Source of the DNA: Rhizobium sp. FY34
Lineage (GTDB): Bacteria; Pseudomonadota; Alphaproteobacteria; Rhizobiales; Rhizobiaceae
DNA: 64,000 bases
Assembly: GCF_005222845.1 (NCBI RefSeq)
Contig: NZ_STFZ01000002.1
Coordinates: 95,496 to 159,495 of the forward strand
Direction: 5' to 3'
The number at the start of each line of letters is the position of its first letter. Position 1 is the stretch's first letter. Positions 29,177 through 39,686 of this stretch are shown piece by piece. The translations under genes were made by a program, and so were the position numbers. The notes under the pieces were generated by a model. The model did no database searches and was not told the origin of the DNA. It saw only the letters and a list, made by a program, of their open reading frames with translations.

Positions 29177-29607
29177 TCCTTCTCGACACCAATGTTCTGT
29201 CCGAGCCCATGAGGCCGGCGCCCGCGCCAGAGGTTGTCGCCTGGCTTGATCAACAGGCTTCCGAAACGCTCTATCTATCCAGCGTCACCATGGCGGAAAT
29301 GCTGTTCGGGGTGGCCTGCCTGCCGGATGGACGTCGCAAGACCAAGCTTTCAGAAGCATGCGAGACGATACTCGCGGTATTTGACGGACGAATACTGGCT
29401 TTTGATGCAGCGGCAGCCAGGCTCTATGGCGAAATGGCGGCGGCGGCGCGATCAGCCGGACAGGGGTTCCCGACGCCTGATGGCTATATCGCTGCCATCG
29501 CCGCTGCACATGGCTATACGGTAGCCACGCGCGACGAAGGCGCCTTCAAGGCGGCGGGTGTTGCAACGATCAACCCCTGGCGATCTGCATCCAGAGATAT
29601 CGACTAG
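29173..29607 (+). CDS. fitB: FitB/VapC-type PIN-domain toxin
   Basis: A 144-residue PIN-domain ribonuclease, the toxin partner of the preceding antitoxin. The acidic active site is D5 (LLDTNVLSE), E42 (MAEMLFG), D103 (PTPDGYIAAIA) and D121 (ATRDEGAF), all intact, so the toxin is probably active. The pair lies between mazG and hflX. Confidence 0.9.
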   Translation: MILLDTNVLSEPMRPAPAPEVVAWLDQQASETLYLSSVTMAEMLFGVACLPDGRRKTKLSEACETILAVFDGRILAFDAAAARLYGEMAAAARSAGQGFPTPDGYIAAIAAAHGYTVATRDEGAFKAAGVATINPWRSASRDID

Positions 29608-29628
29608 GTTGACCGGCGTCTCCGCCCC

Positions 29629-30984
29629 TCAACGCTCCCAGTCTTCCTTTTCGGCCACCGTCAACACACCGAGCTTGCGCTCCAGCGCCTGCGTCTGCTG
29701 TTCCGTAAGCCGCAGATCAAAGGCAACGGAGCCGTCTTCACGGTCCTCGCGGCCATCCACCAGCGCATTGTCATAGATCCACGAGACCAGAGCCAGCTTT
29801 TGCGGCGGCACGATGATGGTTACTTCGGTCAGGACGCCGGACAGGCGGCTGGAAATCTCATCGAGCAGCACATCGACGCCCTCGCCCGTGATAGCCGAAA
29901 CCGCCATTACATTCTTGCGGCTTGCGGCCTTTTCGGCGATCGCCTCATGCGCTTCCGGCTCCAGCCGGTCCATCTTGTTCCAGATCTCGATGATGCGCTC
30001 GTCGCGCTCCTTCTCGCCGATGCCCAGATCATCCAGAATGCGCAGCACATCGGCGGATTGCGCCGCGTTATCAGGGTCGGACATGTCGCGCACATGCAGC
30101 ACCAGATCGGCTTCCAGCACTTCTTCCAACGTGGCGCGGAAGGCAGCCACAAGATGCGTGGGGAGATCCGAAATAAAGCCGACCGTATCCGAGAGGATGA
30201 CGGTGCGGCCATGCGGCAGCTTCATGCGGCGCAGCGTCGGATCAAGCGTGGCAAACAGCATGTCTTCGGCCAGAACGCCGGCACCGGTGATGCGGTTGAA
30301 CAGGGTAGACTTGCCGGCATTGGTATAGCCGACCAGTGCCACGATCGGATGCGGCACCTTGCGGCGCTTGGCCCGGTGCAGCTGGCGTGTGCGCACCACC
30401 TGCTCCAGTTCCCGCTCCAGCTTGATGATCCGGTCCTGCAATTGCCGCCGGTCAGCCTCGATCTGGGTCTCGCCGGGACCGCCCATGAAGCCCGCACCAC
30501 CGCGCTGGCGTTCCAAGTGGGTCCAACTGCGAACCAGACGGCCCTTCTGATAGTTGAGATGCGCCAGATCAACCTGCAGCGTGCCTTCCTTGGTGGAGGC
30601 GCGGCGGCCGAAGATTTCGAGGATAAGGCCCGTCCGATCGACGACTTTGGCGTTCCATTCCTTTTCGAGATTGCGCTGCTGAACCGGTGTCAGCGGATGA
30701 TCGACAATCACCAGTCCGGCATCATGCTGATCGAGCAGCGCCTTGATTTCGTCCATCTTGCCGGTACCGATCAGGGTTGCCGGACGCGGCTGACTGACGG
30801 TGACGATCATTCCTTGAGCAATGGTGAGATCGATGGCTCGGGCAAGCCCGCAGGCCTCTTCCAGGCGCGCTTCGTCGGAGCGGCGGGGTGTCGGAATTCC
30901 ACCCTCGCTCTGTATGCTTTGCGCCGGGCGATGATGTTTCAGCACGGGCACAATCACGACGGCGCGCATGTCGTCGCGGTGCAT
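29629..30984 (-). CDS. hflX: GTPase HflX
   Basis: HflX is a ribosome-associated GTPase that splits stalled ribosomes. The 451-residue product has the HflX N-terminal domain (TLIGTGKMDEIKALL, DHPLTPVQQRNLEK), the family GGxGFxGGPGETQIE region (RGGAGFMGGPGETQIEAD) and a Ras-like G domain with P-loop GYTNAGKST at 219-227, the SDTVGFISDLP switch and NKMD. The start is uncertain: the ATG at 30984 is used, with an ATG at 30969 and a TTG at 31050 as alternatives. It follows hfq, a pairing conserved widely in proteobacteria. Confidence 0.92.
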   Translation of the reverse strand: MHRDDMRAVVIVPVLKHHRPAQSIQSEGGIPTPRRSDEARLEEACGLARAIDLTIAQGMIVTVSQPRPATLIGTGKMDEIKALLDQHDAGLVIVDHPLTPVQQRNLEKEWNAKVVDRTGLILEIFGRRASTKEGTLQVDLAHLNYQKGRLVRSWTHLERQRGGAGFMGGPGETQIEADRRQLQDRIIKLERELEQVVRTRQLHRAKRRKVPHPIVALVGYTNAGKSTLFNRITGAGVLAEDMLFATLDPTLRRMKLPHGRTVILSDTVGFISDLPTHLVAAFRATLEEVLEADLVLHVRDMSDPDNAAQSADVLRILDDLGIGEKERDERIIEIWNKMDRLEPEAHEAIAEKAASRKNVMAVSAITGEGVDVLLDEISSRLSGVLTEVTIIVPPQKLALVSWIYDNALVDGREDREDGSVAFDLRLTEQQTQALERKLGVLTVAEKEDWER

Positions 30985-31248
30985 CTCGGCTTCGGGAACA
31001 AGCGATTCGTTGGATGTGTCGCGGGTGGTAATGTCAGTCGTCCTTCGCAATCGCAGGCGCGGCCTAGCGGAAGCTGCAGGCGCCTGAACAGGGTATCGCA
31101 CGGATGAAATTGAGGAGGCTCGACCAGTGCCACCTCGTGAAACGACCCTGTCGGCAGCGGCAACTTCAACGCCGATGATCCCATCAGATGGGACGAACAG
31201 CACCGGAATTCAACAGTCCGGGGCGCAAAGCGCCCCGTCTGGGCTCAC

Positions 31249-31491
31249 TCAGGCTGCATTTTCTTCGCTTTCGAACATCTGCATCGGCTGTCCGGGCATA
31301 ATGGTCGAGATGGCATGCTTGTAGACGAGCTGGGAATGCCCGTCCCGGCGCAACAGGACGCAGAAATTGTCAAAGGATGTGACAACGCCGGTCAGTTTGA
31401 CACCGTTGATCAGGAAGATCGTGAGGGAGATTTTCTGCTTGCGGACCGTATTGAGAAAAAGATCCTGCAGGTTTTGAGAACGTTCCGCCAT
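31249..31491 (-). CDS. hfq: RNA chaperone Hfq
   Basis: An 80-residue Sm-like protein that forms hexamers and pairs small RNAs with their targets. The Sm1 motif is [21 protein letters not shown] (split here for length) and the Sm2 signature YKHAISTI is present, with the proximal-face FLN-like start [13 protein letters not shown]. The ATG at 31491 (MAERSQN) gives the standard alphaproteobacterial length. Confidence 0.97.
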   Translation of the reverse strand: MAERSQNLQDLFLNTVRKQKISLTIFLINGVKLTGVVTSFDNFCVLLRRDGHSQLVYKHAISTIMPGQPMQMFESEENAA

Positions 31492-31814
31492 AGCGCCGCT
31501 TCTTTCTTTCTTGCCGACCGATGGGCCGGGATATTGATCACGCTCGGAAAGGACGAGTGGAAACCCTCTCCTGCCTTCACCGTCCGCATAGTTGGTTATC
31601 AAATCGCTGTGTTTTCCGCAACGCCGAATAGCGCGGCCCAAATCATGGCGGAAATCCTTGTTTGCACGAGTTTGCAGAGGATTCAAAACGCTTTTAACGC
31701 ATAGCAATCGAACCGATCGGTCCGAAGCGATGCATCGAATGCATATCCGGCTGTCGATTCATCCACAGAGTTATTTTCAAAAATGCGCGCCGCTTGACCA
31801 GACTGCCGCCAGAC
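31492..31814. other. Intergenic region upstream of hfq
   Basis: This 323-bp gap between trkA and hfq must hold the hfq promoter. It contains a 16-bp imperfect palindrome (CGAACCGATCGGTCCG, about 31710-31725) and a paired ATGCAT (about 31731-31745), neither of which I can assign. No gene is supported. Confidence 0.5.
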
Positions 31815-33191
31815 TCAAAAATACTGGATCGAAACGCGGAACAATTGCTCCACATCCTTCACCGATTGCGAGGTGGAGAACAGAACGACGCGGTCCTTCG
31901 CCTTGATCTTCGTATCGCCATTCGGGCGCATGACAGCCCCGTTGCGGTAGATTGCGCCAATGCGGATACCCTGAGGCAGATCAAGCTCGCGAAATGGCCG
32001 GCCGACCAGTGGCGAGGTTTCCAGCGCCTCGGCCTCGATCACTTCGGCAGCACCATTCTGCACCGCGTAGACGGAACGGATACGGCCCTTTCGCACATGC
32101 TGCAGTACGCGCGAAATCGTCACCGCACGCGGATTGATCAGCGAATCGATATTGAGGGAATTGGTAACCTCGCCGAGCGACGAGGAATTGATGAGAACAA
32201 GGTTCGACTTGCAGCCAAGCGCCTTGGCCATCACGGCGGTGAGGATATTGGCCTGGTCATTGTTGGTCAGCGTCACAATCAGGTCGGCATCCTGAATATC
32301 GGCCTGCTGCAGAATGCTCTTTTCGAGCGAGGAACCATGCAGCACCACCGCATGGTTCAGTTTCTCGGAAACGGCAAGCGCCCTCTCCCGGTCGCTCTCG
32401 ATGATCTTGATGCGCGTCTTCGGCTGCATCTCCTCGATCCGGCGTGCCACATAGTAACCGATATTGCCGGCGCCAGCGATGACGATGCGGCCAGCCTCCT
32501 GATCCTCATGGCCAAACAGGCCAAGTGTGCGGCGCGTATGATCACGCTGGCAGATCACATAGGCAAGGTCGCCCGACTGCAACTGGTCTGCCGAGCGCGG
32601 CACGAAGATCCGGCCCTGCCGGTGAATACCGACCACCGTTGCCAGAAGGTCTGGGAACAACTGGCTGAGCTGTTCGAGAGGCGTATTAATGACCGGGCAG
32701 TCATCTGCGCATTCAATGGCCACCATCGCGATATTGTCATCGGCAAAGCGCACAACATCGGTTGCGCCCGGAAACGAAATGCGCCGCAGCACCATCTTGC
32801 CGACTTCTATTTCCGGCGAGATTGTCACGTCGATCGACATGTTCTTGCTGCTGAACAGATCGGCATATTCCGGCATCAGATAGTTCTGGGCGCGGATTCG
32901 GGCGATCTTCGTTGGCACGCTGAACAGCGCATGCGCCACCTCGCAGGCAACGATATTCACCTCGTCATAGAGGGTGACGGCAATGATCATGTCCGCCTGC
33001 TCAGCGCCGGCCTTGGCGAGAACATCCGGATGCGCGCCATGGCCGACATAACCGCGCACGTCGAGCGTCTCGGTGATCACATTGATCAGCGAGGCCGAGG
33101 TGTCGATGACGGAAACGTCGTTGTCTTCCTGCGACAGGCGCTCGGCAATGCCGTAACCCACCTGCCCCGCACCGCAAATAATGACCTTCAT
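31815..33191 (-). CDS. trkA: Trk potassium uptake system regulatory protein TrkA
   Basis: A 458-residue cytosolic protein with two tandem RCK units, each a Rossmann NAD(H)-binding domain followed by a TrkA_C domain. The nucleotide turns are GAGQVG at residues 6-11 and GAGNIG at 240-245. It gates the TrkH potassium channel, which is not in this window. Position between ntrX and hfq is typical of rhizobia. Confidence 0.95.
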   Translation of the reverse strand: MKVIICGAGQVGYGIAERLSQEDNDVSVIDTSASLINVITETLDVRGYVGHGAHPDVLAKAGAEQADMIIAVTLYDEVNIVACEVAHALFSVPTKIARIRAQNYLMPEYADLFSSKNMSIDVTISPEIEVGKMVLRRISFPGATDVVRFADDNIAMVAIECADDCPVINTPLEQLSQLFPDLLATVVGIHRQGRIFVPRSADQLQSGDLAYVICQRDHTRRTLGLFGHEDQEAGRIVIAGAGNIGYYVARRIEEMQPKTRIKIIESDRERALAVSEKLNHAVVLHGSSLEKSILQQADIQDADLIVTLTNNDQANILTAVMAKALGCKSNLVLINSSSLGEVTNSLNIDSLINPRAVTISRVLQHVRKGRIRSVYAVQNGAAEVIEAEALETSPLVGRPFRELDLPQGIRIGAIYRNGAVMRPNGDTKIKAKDRVVLFSTSQSVKDVEQLFRVSIQYF

Positions 33192-33240
33192 GACATGCCT
33201 TTTCCGGCCGAAGCCTGTGGATGGCGCCTGGCTGCGCGGA

Positions 33241-34605
33241 TCAGACGCCGAGCGACTTCAGCTTGCGGTGAAGGGCCGAACGCTCCATGCCGACAAATTC
33301 CGCCGTGCGGGAGATATTGCCGCCGAATCGATTGATCTGCGCCACCAGATAATCGCGCTCGAACATTTCGCGAGCCTCGCGCAGGGGTAGAGTCATGATG
33401 TGATGGTCGCCCTTGCCGGATACTTTCGGCAGCATGTCGCCTAGATCCGGTGGCAGCATGTCGGCGGAAATTGCGGTATCGGGACCGTCAGTGCGGGCGA
33501 GAATCATCAGCCGCTCGATATTGTTGCGCAGCTGGCGGATATTGCCCGGCCAATCATGGGACTGCAGCACCGCCATGGCATCATCGCCGATCTTGCGCGG
33601 TCTTATACCGGCCTGCTCGGAAATCTGGCGCATGAACATATCAACGAGGAACGGAATATCCTCGCGCCGTTCGGCCACCGCCGGCACCTTGATCGGCACG
33701 ACAGCCAGCCGGTGGTAGAGATCCTCGCGGAAGATCCCTTCGGCAATCAGGCCTTCGAGATTGTAGGCAGTGGACGAGATGATGCGCACATCGACCTTCA
33801 CCCGCTTGTTACCGCCGACCCGCTCGAACTGCTGATCGACCAGAACGCGCAGGATCTTGTTCTGGGTCTCGCGGGGCATTTCGCCCACTTCATCGAGATA
33901 GAGAATGCCGCGATGGGCCTCTTCCAGAGCGCCGATCTTGCGCGGCTGGCCGGGACCGCCTTCCGTGCCGAAGAGTGCCACTTCCATGCGGTCCGGCGTG
34001 ATGGTGGCCGAATTCAGCGCCACGAAGGGGCCGCCGACACGCGCCGACTTCTTGTGGATCATGCGTGCCACCAGTTCCTTGCCGGAACCGGAAGGGCCGA
34101 GAATCATGATGCGGCTGTTGGTCGGCGACACTTTGTCGATGGTCTGGCGCAACTGCGACACGGCAACCGATGTGCCAACCAGATCGGAGCTGTCACCGGC
34201 ACGCTTTTTCAGCTCCGTCACTTCGCGCTTCAGCTTGGAATTTTCCAGCGCACGTTCGGCGATCAGAATCAGGCGATCGGCCTTGAACGGCTTTTCGATA
34301 AAATCGAAAGCGCCGCGCTTGATGGCCGAGACTGCTGTTTCGACATTTCCATGACCGGATATCATCACGACCGGCAAGTCCGGATGACGCAACTTGAGCT
34401 CATCCAGAAGTGCAAGCCCGTCAAGCTTGCTGCCCTGCATCCAGATATCCAGAAATACAAGCCGCGGCACGCGATCGGAAATGGCCGCGAGTGCACTGTC
34501 GCTGTCATGCGCCACACGCGTTTCATGACCTTCATCGGACAAAATTCCCGAGACGATGTCGCGAATGTCGGCTTCGTCATCGACGACCAGAATATCAGAC
34601 GCCAT
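33241..34605 (-). CDS. ntrX: Nitrogen assimilation response regulator NtrX
   Basis: A 454-residue regulator with a receiver domain (phosphoacceptor D53 in VFLDIW), a sigma54-type AAA+ domain (P-loop GPSGSGKE, LYLDEVGEMP Walker B region) and a C-terminal Fis-type helix-turn-helix (NISRTAEFVGMERSALHRKL). The GAFTGA loop needed to contact sigma54 is absent: the corresponding segment reads FGTEGGPGQPRKIGALEEA, while NtrC nearby keeps GAFTGA. It overlaps ntrY by 11 bases and is its cognate partner. Confidence 0.95.
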   Translation of the reverse strand: MASDILVVDDEADIRDIVSGILSDEGHETRVAHDSDSALAAISDRVPRLVFLDIWMQGSKLDGLALLDELKLRHPDLPVVMISGHGNVETAVSAIKRGAFDFIEKPFKADRLILIAERALENSKLKREVTELKKRAGDSSDLVGTSVAVSQLRQTIDKVSPTNSRIMILGPSGSGKELVARMIHKKSARVGGPFVALNSATITPDRMEVALFGTEGGPGQPRKIGALEEAHRGILYLDEVGEMPRETQNKILRVLVDQQFERVGGNKRVKVDVRIISSTAYNLEGLIAEGIFREDLYHRLAVVPIKVPAVAERREDIPFLVDMFMRQISEQAGIRPRKIGDDAMAVLQSHDWPGNIRQLRNNIERLMILARTDGPDTAISADMLPPDLGDMLPKVSGKGDHHIMTLPLREAREMFERDYLVAQINRFGGNISRTAEFVGMERSALHRKLKSLGV

Positions 34606-36892
34606 AGGCCACTTCCTTGTCAATTTCGGTCTTCGAGCCCGTTACCGTTGCGTTCACTGCCTGTGGATGCGGCAGGATCACCCGGATCATCGCGCCCTTG
34701 CCATGATCAAAATCGGCGGGTGCATCATGCAGTTCGAGCTGCCCGCCATGTTCTTCAATAATCTTCTTCACGATGGCGAGACCAAGCCCTGTGCCCTTGT
34801 CGCGCATCGTCATGTAGGGTTCCAGAATACGGTGGCGGTTTTCCACCGGAAGCCCATTGCCATTATCGATGATATCGACACGGAACTGGTCGCGTGCCGC
34901 ATCGAAAAGCGCGCGGACCATGACCCTTCGGCCATCCCGCTCCTCTTCGCTTGGCACGGCCTCGATCGCTTCTACCGCATTCTTGATGAGATTGCCGAAC
35001 GCTTGCCCGAGCATGCGCGCGTCAAACAGCCCCTGCAACGGCTGGTCACCCAGTTCACGGGAGAAGGTCACATGGCTCGTGCCCATTTCCCGCAGGAAAA
35101 TCGCATCGCGCAGGATATCACGCAGATCGGCATATTCCTTGGCGGGCTTTGGCATGCGGGCAAAGGAGGAAAACTCATCCACCATGCGGCCGATATCGCC
35201 GACCTGGCGCACAATGGTATCGGTGCACTGGTCAAAGACGGCGCGGTCGCTCTCATCGATCTGCTTGCCATAACGACGCTTCAGCCGCTCGGCAGACAGC
35301 TGGATCGGTGTCAGCGGGTTCTTGATCTCATGGGCAATGCGGCGGGCCACATCCGCCCAGGCGGTGGAGCGCTGGGCAATGACCAGATCGGTAATATCAT
35401 CCAGCGTGATGACATAGGAATCCGCCGTATTGCGCTGTTCTTCCCGTGTCACCTGCACGGAGAGCGTGCGCTCCTTGCCACCACGCATCAGGTTGACCTC
35501 CTTGCGGAAATCGCTGCGGGCGCGCCCCGTTGCCTCCTTCAGCACCTGATCGATCTCAGGCGCCACGTCAAACAGACGCTCTCCAAGCAATTGCGTGGCC
35601 GAAAGCCCCAGAAAGTCTTCCGCCGACGGATTGACGATCGAGATGCGATGATCCTCTTCCACGCCAATCACGGCAGCGGTGACGCCCGACAGCACGGCCT
35701 CTATGAAGCGGCGGCGGTCATCCACCTCATCCTTTGCCTCCAGGATCTCATCGCGCTGGCTGCGGATCTGCGAAATCATCTTGTTGAAAGTGCGTGACAG
35801 ATTGCCAACGTCACCATCGGCAGCGCGCACCGGCACCACGACATCAAGATTGCCGGTCGCAACATTGTCGGCGGCAGAAATCAACAGGCGGATTGGCCGC
35901 ACGATCCGGTCTGCGACGGCAATCGCCGTCCAGATGGCGGCAAGCAGCACGATCAGCGCGAAACCGAGATAGATGACTGCAAACGCCACCTGAAGGCTCA
36001 TGCGACCAGCTTCCATCGCCTGGTATTCGGCGCGGTTGTCCTCCATCAGTCGCATGGCCGCCATGACCTTCGGGTCAACGGCACGGATTGTGTAGAGAAA
36101 CGAGCCGGGCAGCGCATCGAGCTTTATGATCGCGCCGACCAGATTGGTAATGCCGGGCGGAATGAGGGTCGGCTGGCCGGCAGCCGAACTTGCCAGCGCA
36201 TCCTGCGGCACTGCCGGCAGCGGGCGTTCCGTCTTGATATCAGCCTGGGCGATGGCAGCGCCATCTTCGCGCACAAGGAAAGCACCCAGCATGCCGCGAC
36301 CGCGCGCCTGGCGCGTCATCAGATCGACGAAACCGGTCCTGTCGAGATAGAATGTGGCGCGATTGCGCTCCAGGTCATTGGCCATGGAGACGGTCTGGCC
36401 CTGCAGATAGCTGGCGTTTTCCAGCATATAGGCCTGCGCCACATCGAGCGATGACTGGACGATGGACTGGGTGCGCAGCGAGAACCAGCGGTCAAGGCCG
36501 ACATTCAGCGTCAGGCTGGCAAAGATTGCCACAAGCACGGCCGGCGTGATTGCAACGATGGAAAACAGAACGACGATTCGCACATGTAGGCGGGCCGCCG
36601 CACGACCGCGGTTGCGCGCCTTGACCAACCGTCCGACTTCCCGGCCGATGAGATAAAACAACCCAAGGACGAAGAGCGCATTGAGAACTGCGGATGCGAT
36701 GACGACATTCGTCGTCGGCGCAATCGGCATCAGCCCCAAGAGCACGAAAAGCGTCAGGATGGCGCATAGAAGCGCGCCGCCCGCAAGCAGCAATCCCGGC
36801 AGGGCAAAGGATGCCCGGCGATCCTGGGACGACAGCGCCTGCTCATCGCCAGCTTTTGCCGGGCCAGCATTTGCCGGCAAGCCATCTGTCAT
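34595..36892 (-). CDS. ntrY: Nitrogen regulation sensor histidine kinase NtrY
   Basis: A 765-residue membrane kinase. Hydrophobic segments lie near residues 31-54, 62-83 and 105-130, with a fourth around 310-335 before a HAMP domain; a periplasmic loop separates the last two. PAS follows, then the kinase core with phosphoacceptor H521 in [18 protein letters not shown], the N box NLIKNAVEAI and the G boxes IDNGNGLP and GTGLGLAIVKK. It phosphorylates NtrX and, in some rhizobia, cross-talks with NtrC. Confidence 0.95.
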   Translation of the reverse strand: MTDGLPANAGPAKAGDEQALSSQDRRASFALPGLLLAGGALLCAILTLFVLLGLMPIAPTTNVVIASAVLNALFVLGLFYLIGREVGRLVKARNRGRAAARLHVRIVVLFSIVAITPAVLVAIFASLTLNVGLDRWFSLRTQSIVQSSLDVAQAYMLENASYLQGQTVSMANDLERNRATFYLDRTGFVDLMTRQARGRGMLGAFLVREDGAAIAQADIKTERPLPAVPQDALASSAAGQPTLIPPGITNLVGAIIKLDALPGSFLYTIRAVDPKVMAAMRLMEDNRAEYQAMEAGRMSLQVAFAVIYLGFALIVLLAAIWTAIAVADRIVRPIRLLISAADNVATGNLDVVVPVRAADGDVGNLSRTFNKMISQIRSQRDEILEAKDEVDDRRRFIEAVLSGVTAAVIGVEEDHRISIVNPSAEDFLGLSATQLLGERLFDVAPEIDQVLKEATGRARSDFRKEVNLMRGGKERTLSVQVTREEQRNTADSYVITLDDITDLVIAQRSTAWADVARRIAHEIKNPLTPIQLSAERLKRRYGKQIDESDRAVFDQCTDTIVRQVGDIGRMVDEFSSFARMPKPAKEYADLRDILRDAIFLREMGTSHVTFSRELGDQPLQGLFDARMLGQAFGNLIKNAVEAIEAVPSEEERDGRRVMVRALFDAARDQFRVDIIDNGNGLPVENRHRILEPYMTMRDKGTGLGLAIVKKIIEEHGGQLELHDAPADFDHGKGAMIRVILPHPQAVNATVTGSKTEIDKEVAYGV

Positions 36893-37086
36893 GCAATTTC
36901 TCTCCCGTCCCCGTTTGGCGGAGACACTGCGTTATCCGAAAAATGCAGAAACAGCGCAAACACGTTGCGTGGCCAGGAACCGGCCGACACTTCGCACGTT
37001 ACCGCCCATCGACATCTGCGTGACTATTGAGCAACGCATTGTGGCGAAAATGCAACGATGTGACGATGCTTGTCAAGCAAACTCGG

Positions 37087-38538
37087 TCAGGCGCTGCGGG
37101 AGCTGCGATAGACGGAAACGCCAAGTTCCCGGATCTTCTTGCGAAGGGTATTGCGGTTGAGTCCAAGCAGGTCGGCAGCCTTGATCTGGTTACCGCGTGT
37201 GGCGGTCAATGCGGCCAGTATCAGCGGATATTCCATCTCGGTCAGTACCCGGTCATAAAGGCCGGGCGGAGGCAGCGCCTCGCCAAAACTGGAGAAATAA
37301 CTGCGCATATTCTCCTCCACCGCCTGGGCGATGGTGAGATTGCCGGTGCGGGCGCCCATCTTGTCGATTGGGCTGTCCGGCACATCCGAACGCAGCTCGG
37401 AATCCATGATCTCGCGGGTGATGACTTCCTGTGGATAAAGCGCCATCAGACGGCGCACGAGGTTTTCCAGCTCGCGCACATTGCCAGGCCAGGCATAGCC
37501 CTTCATGATTTCCAGCGCTTCGCTGTCAAAGCGCTTGGCGTCGAGACCTTCCTTTTCACCCAGTTGCATGAAGTGGCGCACCAGATCGGCAATGTCTTCG
37601 GCGCGGTCGCGCAGCGGCGGCAGGCGCAGGGGCACCACGTTCAGCCGGTAATACAGGTCCTCACGGAACAGGCCCTGGTTGATCAGCTGTTTCAAATCCT
37701 TGTTGGTAGCAGCCACGATGCGCACATCGGTGCGGATTGGCGTGCGCCCGCCAACCGTCGTGTATTCTCCCTGCTGCAGCACGCGCAAAAGACGCGTCTG
37801 GGCATCCATCGGCATGTCGCCGATTTCATCAAGGAAAAGCGTGCCGCCCTCGGCCTGCTCGAAACGGCCGGTCGAGCGATTCTGCGCGCCAGTGAACGCG
37901 CCCTTTTCGTGGCCGAACAGTTCTGATTCGATCAGGTCGCGCGGAATGGCGGCCATGTTGATGGCAACGAAGGGGCCATTGCGGCGCTTGCCGTAGTCAT
38001 GCAGCGCACGTGCGACGAGTTCCTTGCCGGTGCCCGATTCGCCGGTAATCATCAGCGTCAAATCTGTCTGCATCAGGCGGGCGAGAACCCGGTAGATTTC
38101 CTGCATGGCGGCCGAGCGGCCGACCAGCGGCATGCCATCCTGCGTATCATCATCGAGCTTGGCCGGCCGACGCTTCGGTTCCGACAGCGCCCGGCCGATG
38201 ATGGCGATCAGTTCCGTCAGATCGAAGGGCTTTGGTAGATAGTCATAAGCGCCCTTTTCAGAGGCCTTGATGGCCGTCATGAACGTATTCTGGGCGCTCA
38301 TAACCAGAACCGGCAGCTCGGGCCGCGCCTTCTTGATGCGCGGCAGAAGGTCGAAGGCGTTCTCGTCCGGCATTACCACATCGGTCACCACGAGGTCGCC
38401 CTCGCCGGCGGAAATCCAGCGCCATAGCGTGGCGGCATTCGAGGTGATGCGCACATCGTAACCGGCCCGCGTCAGGGCCTGGTTGAGCACGGTGCGGATG
38501 GCGGCGTCGTCGTCGGCGACAAGGATCGTAGCAGTCAT
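37087..38538 (-). CDS. ntrC: Nitrogen regulation response regulator NtrC
   Basis: A 483-residue sigma54 activator. Receiver aspartate D53 ([10 protein letters not shown]), AAA+ domain with P-loop TGESGTGKE and the sigma54-contact loop GAFTGA at 213-218, and a C-terminal Fis-type helix-turn-helix ([19 protein letters not shown]). It overlaps ntrB by four bases. It activates genes for ammonium assimilation and alternative nitrogen sources when phosphorylated by NtrB. Confidence 0.97.
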   Translation of the reverse strand: MTATILVADDDAAIRTVLNQALTRAGYDVRITSNAATLWRWISAGEGDLVVTDVVMPDENAFDLLPRIKKARPELPVLVMSAQNTFMTAIKASEKGAYDYLPKPFDLTELIAIIGRALSEPKRRPAKLDDDTQDGMPLVGRSAAMQEIYRVLARLMQTDLTLMITGESGTGKELVARALHDYGKRRNGPFVAINMAAIPRDLIESELFGHEKGAFTGAQNRSTGRFEQAEGGTLFLDEIGDMPMDAQTRLLRVLQQGEYTTVGGRTPIRTDVRIVAATNKDLKQLINQGLFREDLYYRLNVVPLRLPPLRDRAEDIADLVRHFMQLGEKEGLDAKRFDSEALEIMKGYAWPGNVRELENLVRRLMALYPQEVITREIMDSELRSDVPDSPIDKMGARTGNLTIAQAVEENMRSYFSSFGEALPPPGLYDRVLTEMEYPLILAALTATRGNQIKAADLLGLNRNTLRKKIRELGVSVYRSSRSA

Positions 38539-39686
38539 TTATAGCTTCCTGTCGTGTTCAAGGTGCGGCCTTCATCGGCGAGGCCCTCTTCCTTGTGCAT
38601 GGGCATCAATACGCGGAAAATGGTGCGGCGCGCCTGGCTGTCGCATTCGACAATGCCACCATGGGCGCCGATGATCTTGGCCACCAGCGCCAGTCCCAGG
38701 CCCGAACCATTGGTCTTGGTGGTGATGAAGGGGTCAAACAGATGCGGCACCAGATCGCTGGGGACGCCGGGGCCATTGTCGATGACGCAAAATTCCAGCG
38801 GCAGCGAGATTTTCTCGCGGGTACCGGCCACCGACAGGCGAATGCCGGGGCGATAGGCCGTGGTCAGCATGATTTCGCCATCCTGCTGGTCGCCGATGGC
38901 TTCCGCCGCATTCTTGATCAGGTTGAGGAAGACCTGAACCAGTTGGTCACGATTGGCATAGACCGGCGGCAGCGAGGGATCGTAATTCTCGGCAATCTTG
39001 ATATCGCGGGCAAAGCCGGCCTTGGCGATTGCCTTCACATGATCAAGCACAGAATGAATGTTGAGCGGCAGGCGATCGACCGGGCGCTCATCGGAAAACA
39101 CCTCCATTCGATCGACCAACGACACGATGCGGTCGGTTTCGTCGCAGATGAGGCGCGTCAGCGCCCGGTCTTCATCCGGCACCGAGCTTTCCAGCAATTG
39201 CGCCGCACCCCTGATGCCCGATAGTGGATTCTTGATCTCATGTGCCAGCATCGAGGCAAGGCCCGTCACCGAGCGGGCCGCTGCACGATGGGTCAGTTGG
39301 CGGTCGATCTTGTCGGCCATCGAGCGTTCCTGGAAGACAACCACCACAGAGCCGGGCTCGCTGACGACCGGCGCCACATAGAGGTCAACCAGCTTGTCCT
39401 GACCCAGGCGCGGCGATGACAGGTCAACGCGGTATTCATTAACCGGGGCCCGGCGCTCGCGGACCTGATCGATCAGTGCCAGAAGCGGACTTCCAAAGGG
39501 GATGAAGGTCGAGATCTTGTTGCGCGCCAGATGCGAGGCGCTGGCGCCGAAAAACGCCTCCGCTTCCCAATTGGCGAAGGCGATGCGCCCGACCTCGTCG
39601 ACGAGGATGACCGGGTTCTGGACGGAATTGAGAACCGCCATGGCCAGTACATTGGCCGTGCCGGCATCCTGCGAATTCTTGCTCAT
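38535..39686 (-). CDS. ntrB: Nitrogen regulation sensor histidine kinase NtrB
   Basis: A 383-residue soluble kinase/phosphatase with an N-terminal PAS domain and a kinase core: phosphoacceptor H149 in [21 protein letters not shown] box [10 protein letters not shown], and G boxes IDNGPGVP and [12 protein letters not shown]. It responds to PII signalling of nitrogen status and controls NtrC. The ATG at 39686 (MSKNSQDAG) is used; the gene overlaps the end of dusB by four bases. Confidence 0.96.
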   Translation of the reverse strand: MSKNSQDAGTANVLAMAVLNSVQNPVILVDEVGRIAFANWEAEAFFGASASHLARNKISTFIPFGSPLLALIDQVRERRAPVNEYRVDLSSPRLGQDKLVDLYVAPVVSEPGSVVVVFQERSMADKIDRQLTHRAAARSVTGLASMLAHEIKNPLSGIRGAAQLLESSVPDEDRALTRLICDETDRIVSLVDRMEVFSDERPVDRLPLNIHSVLDHVKAIAKAGFARDIKIAENYDPSLPPVYANRDQLVQVFLNLIKNAAEAIGDQQDGEIMLTTAYRPGIRLSVAGTREKISLPLEFCVIDNGPGVPSDLVPHLFDPFITTKTNGSGLGLALVAKIIGAHGGIVECDSQARRTIFRVLMPMHKEEGLADEGRTLNTTGSYK

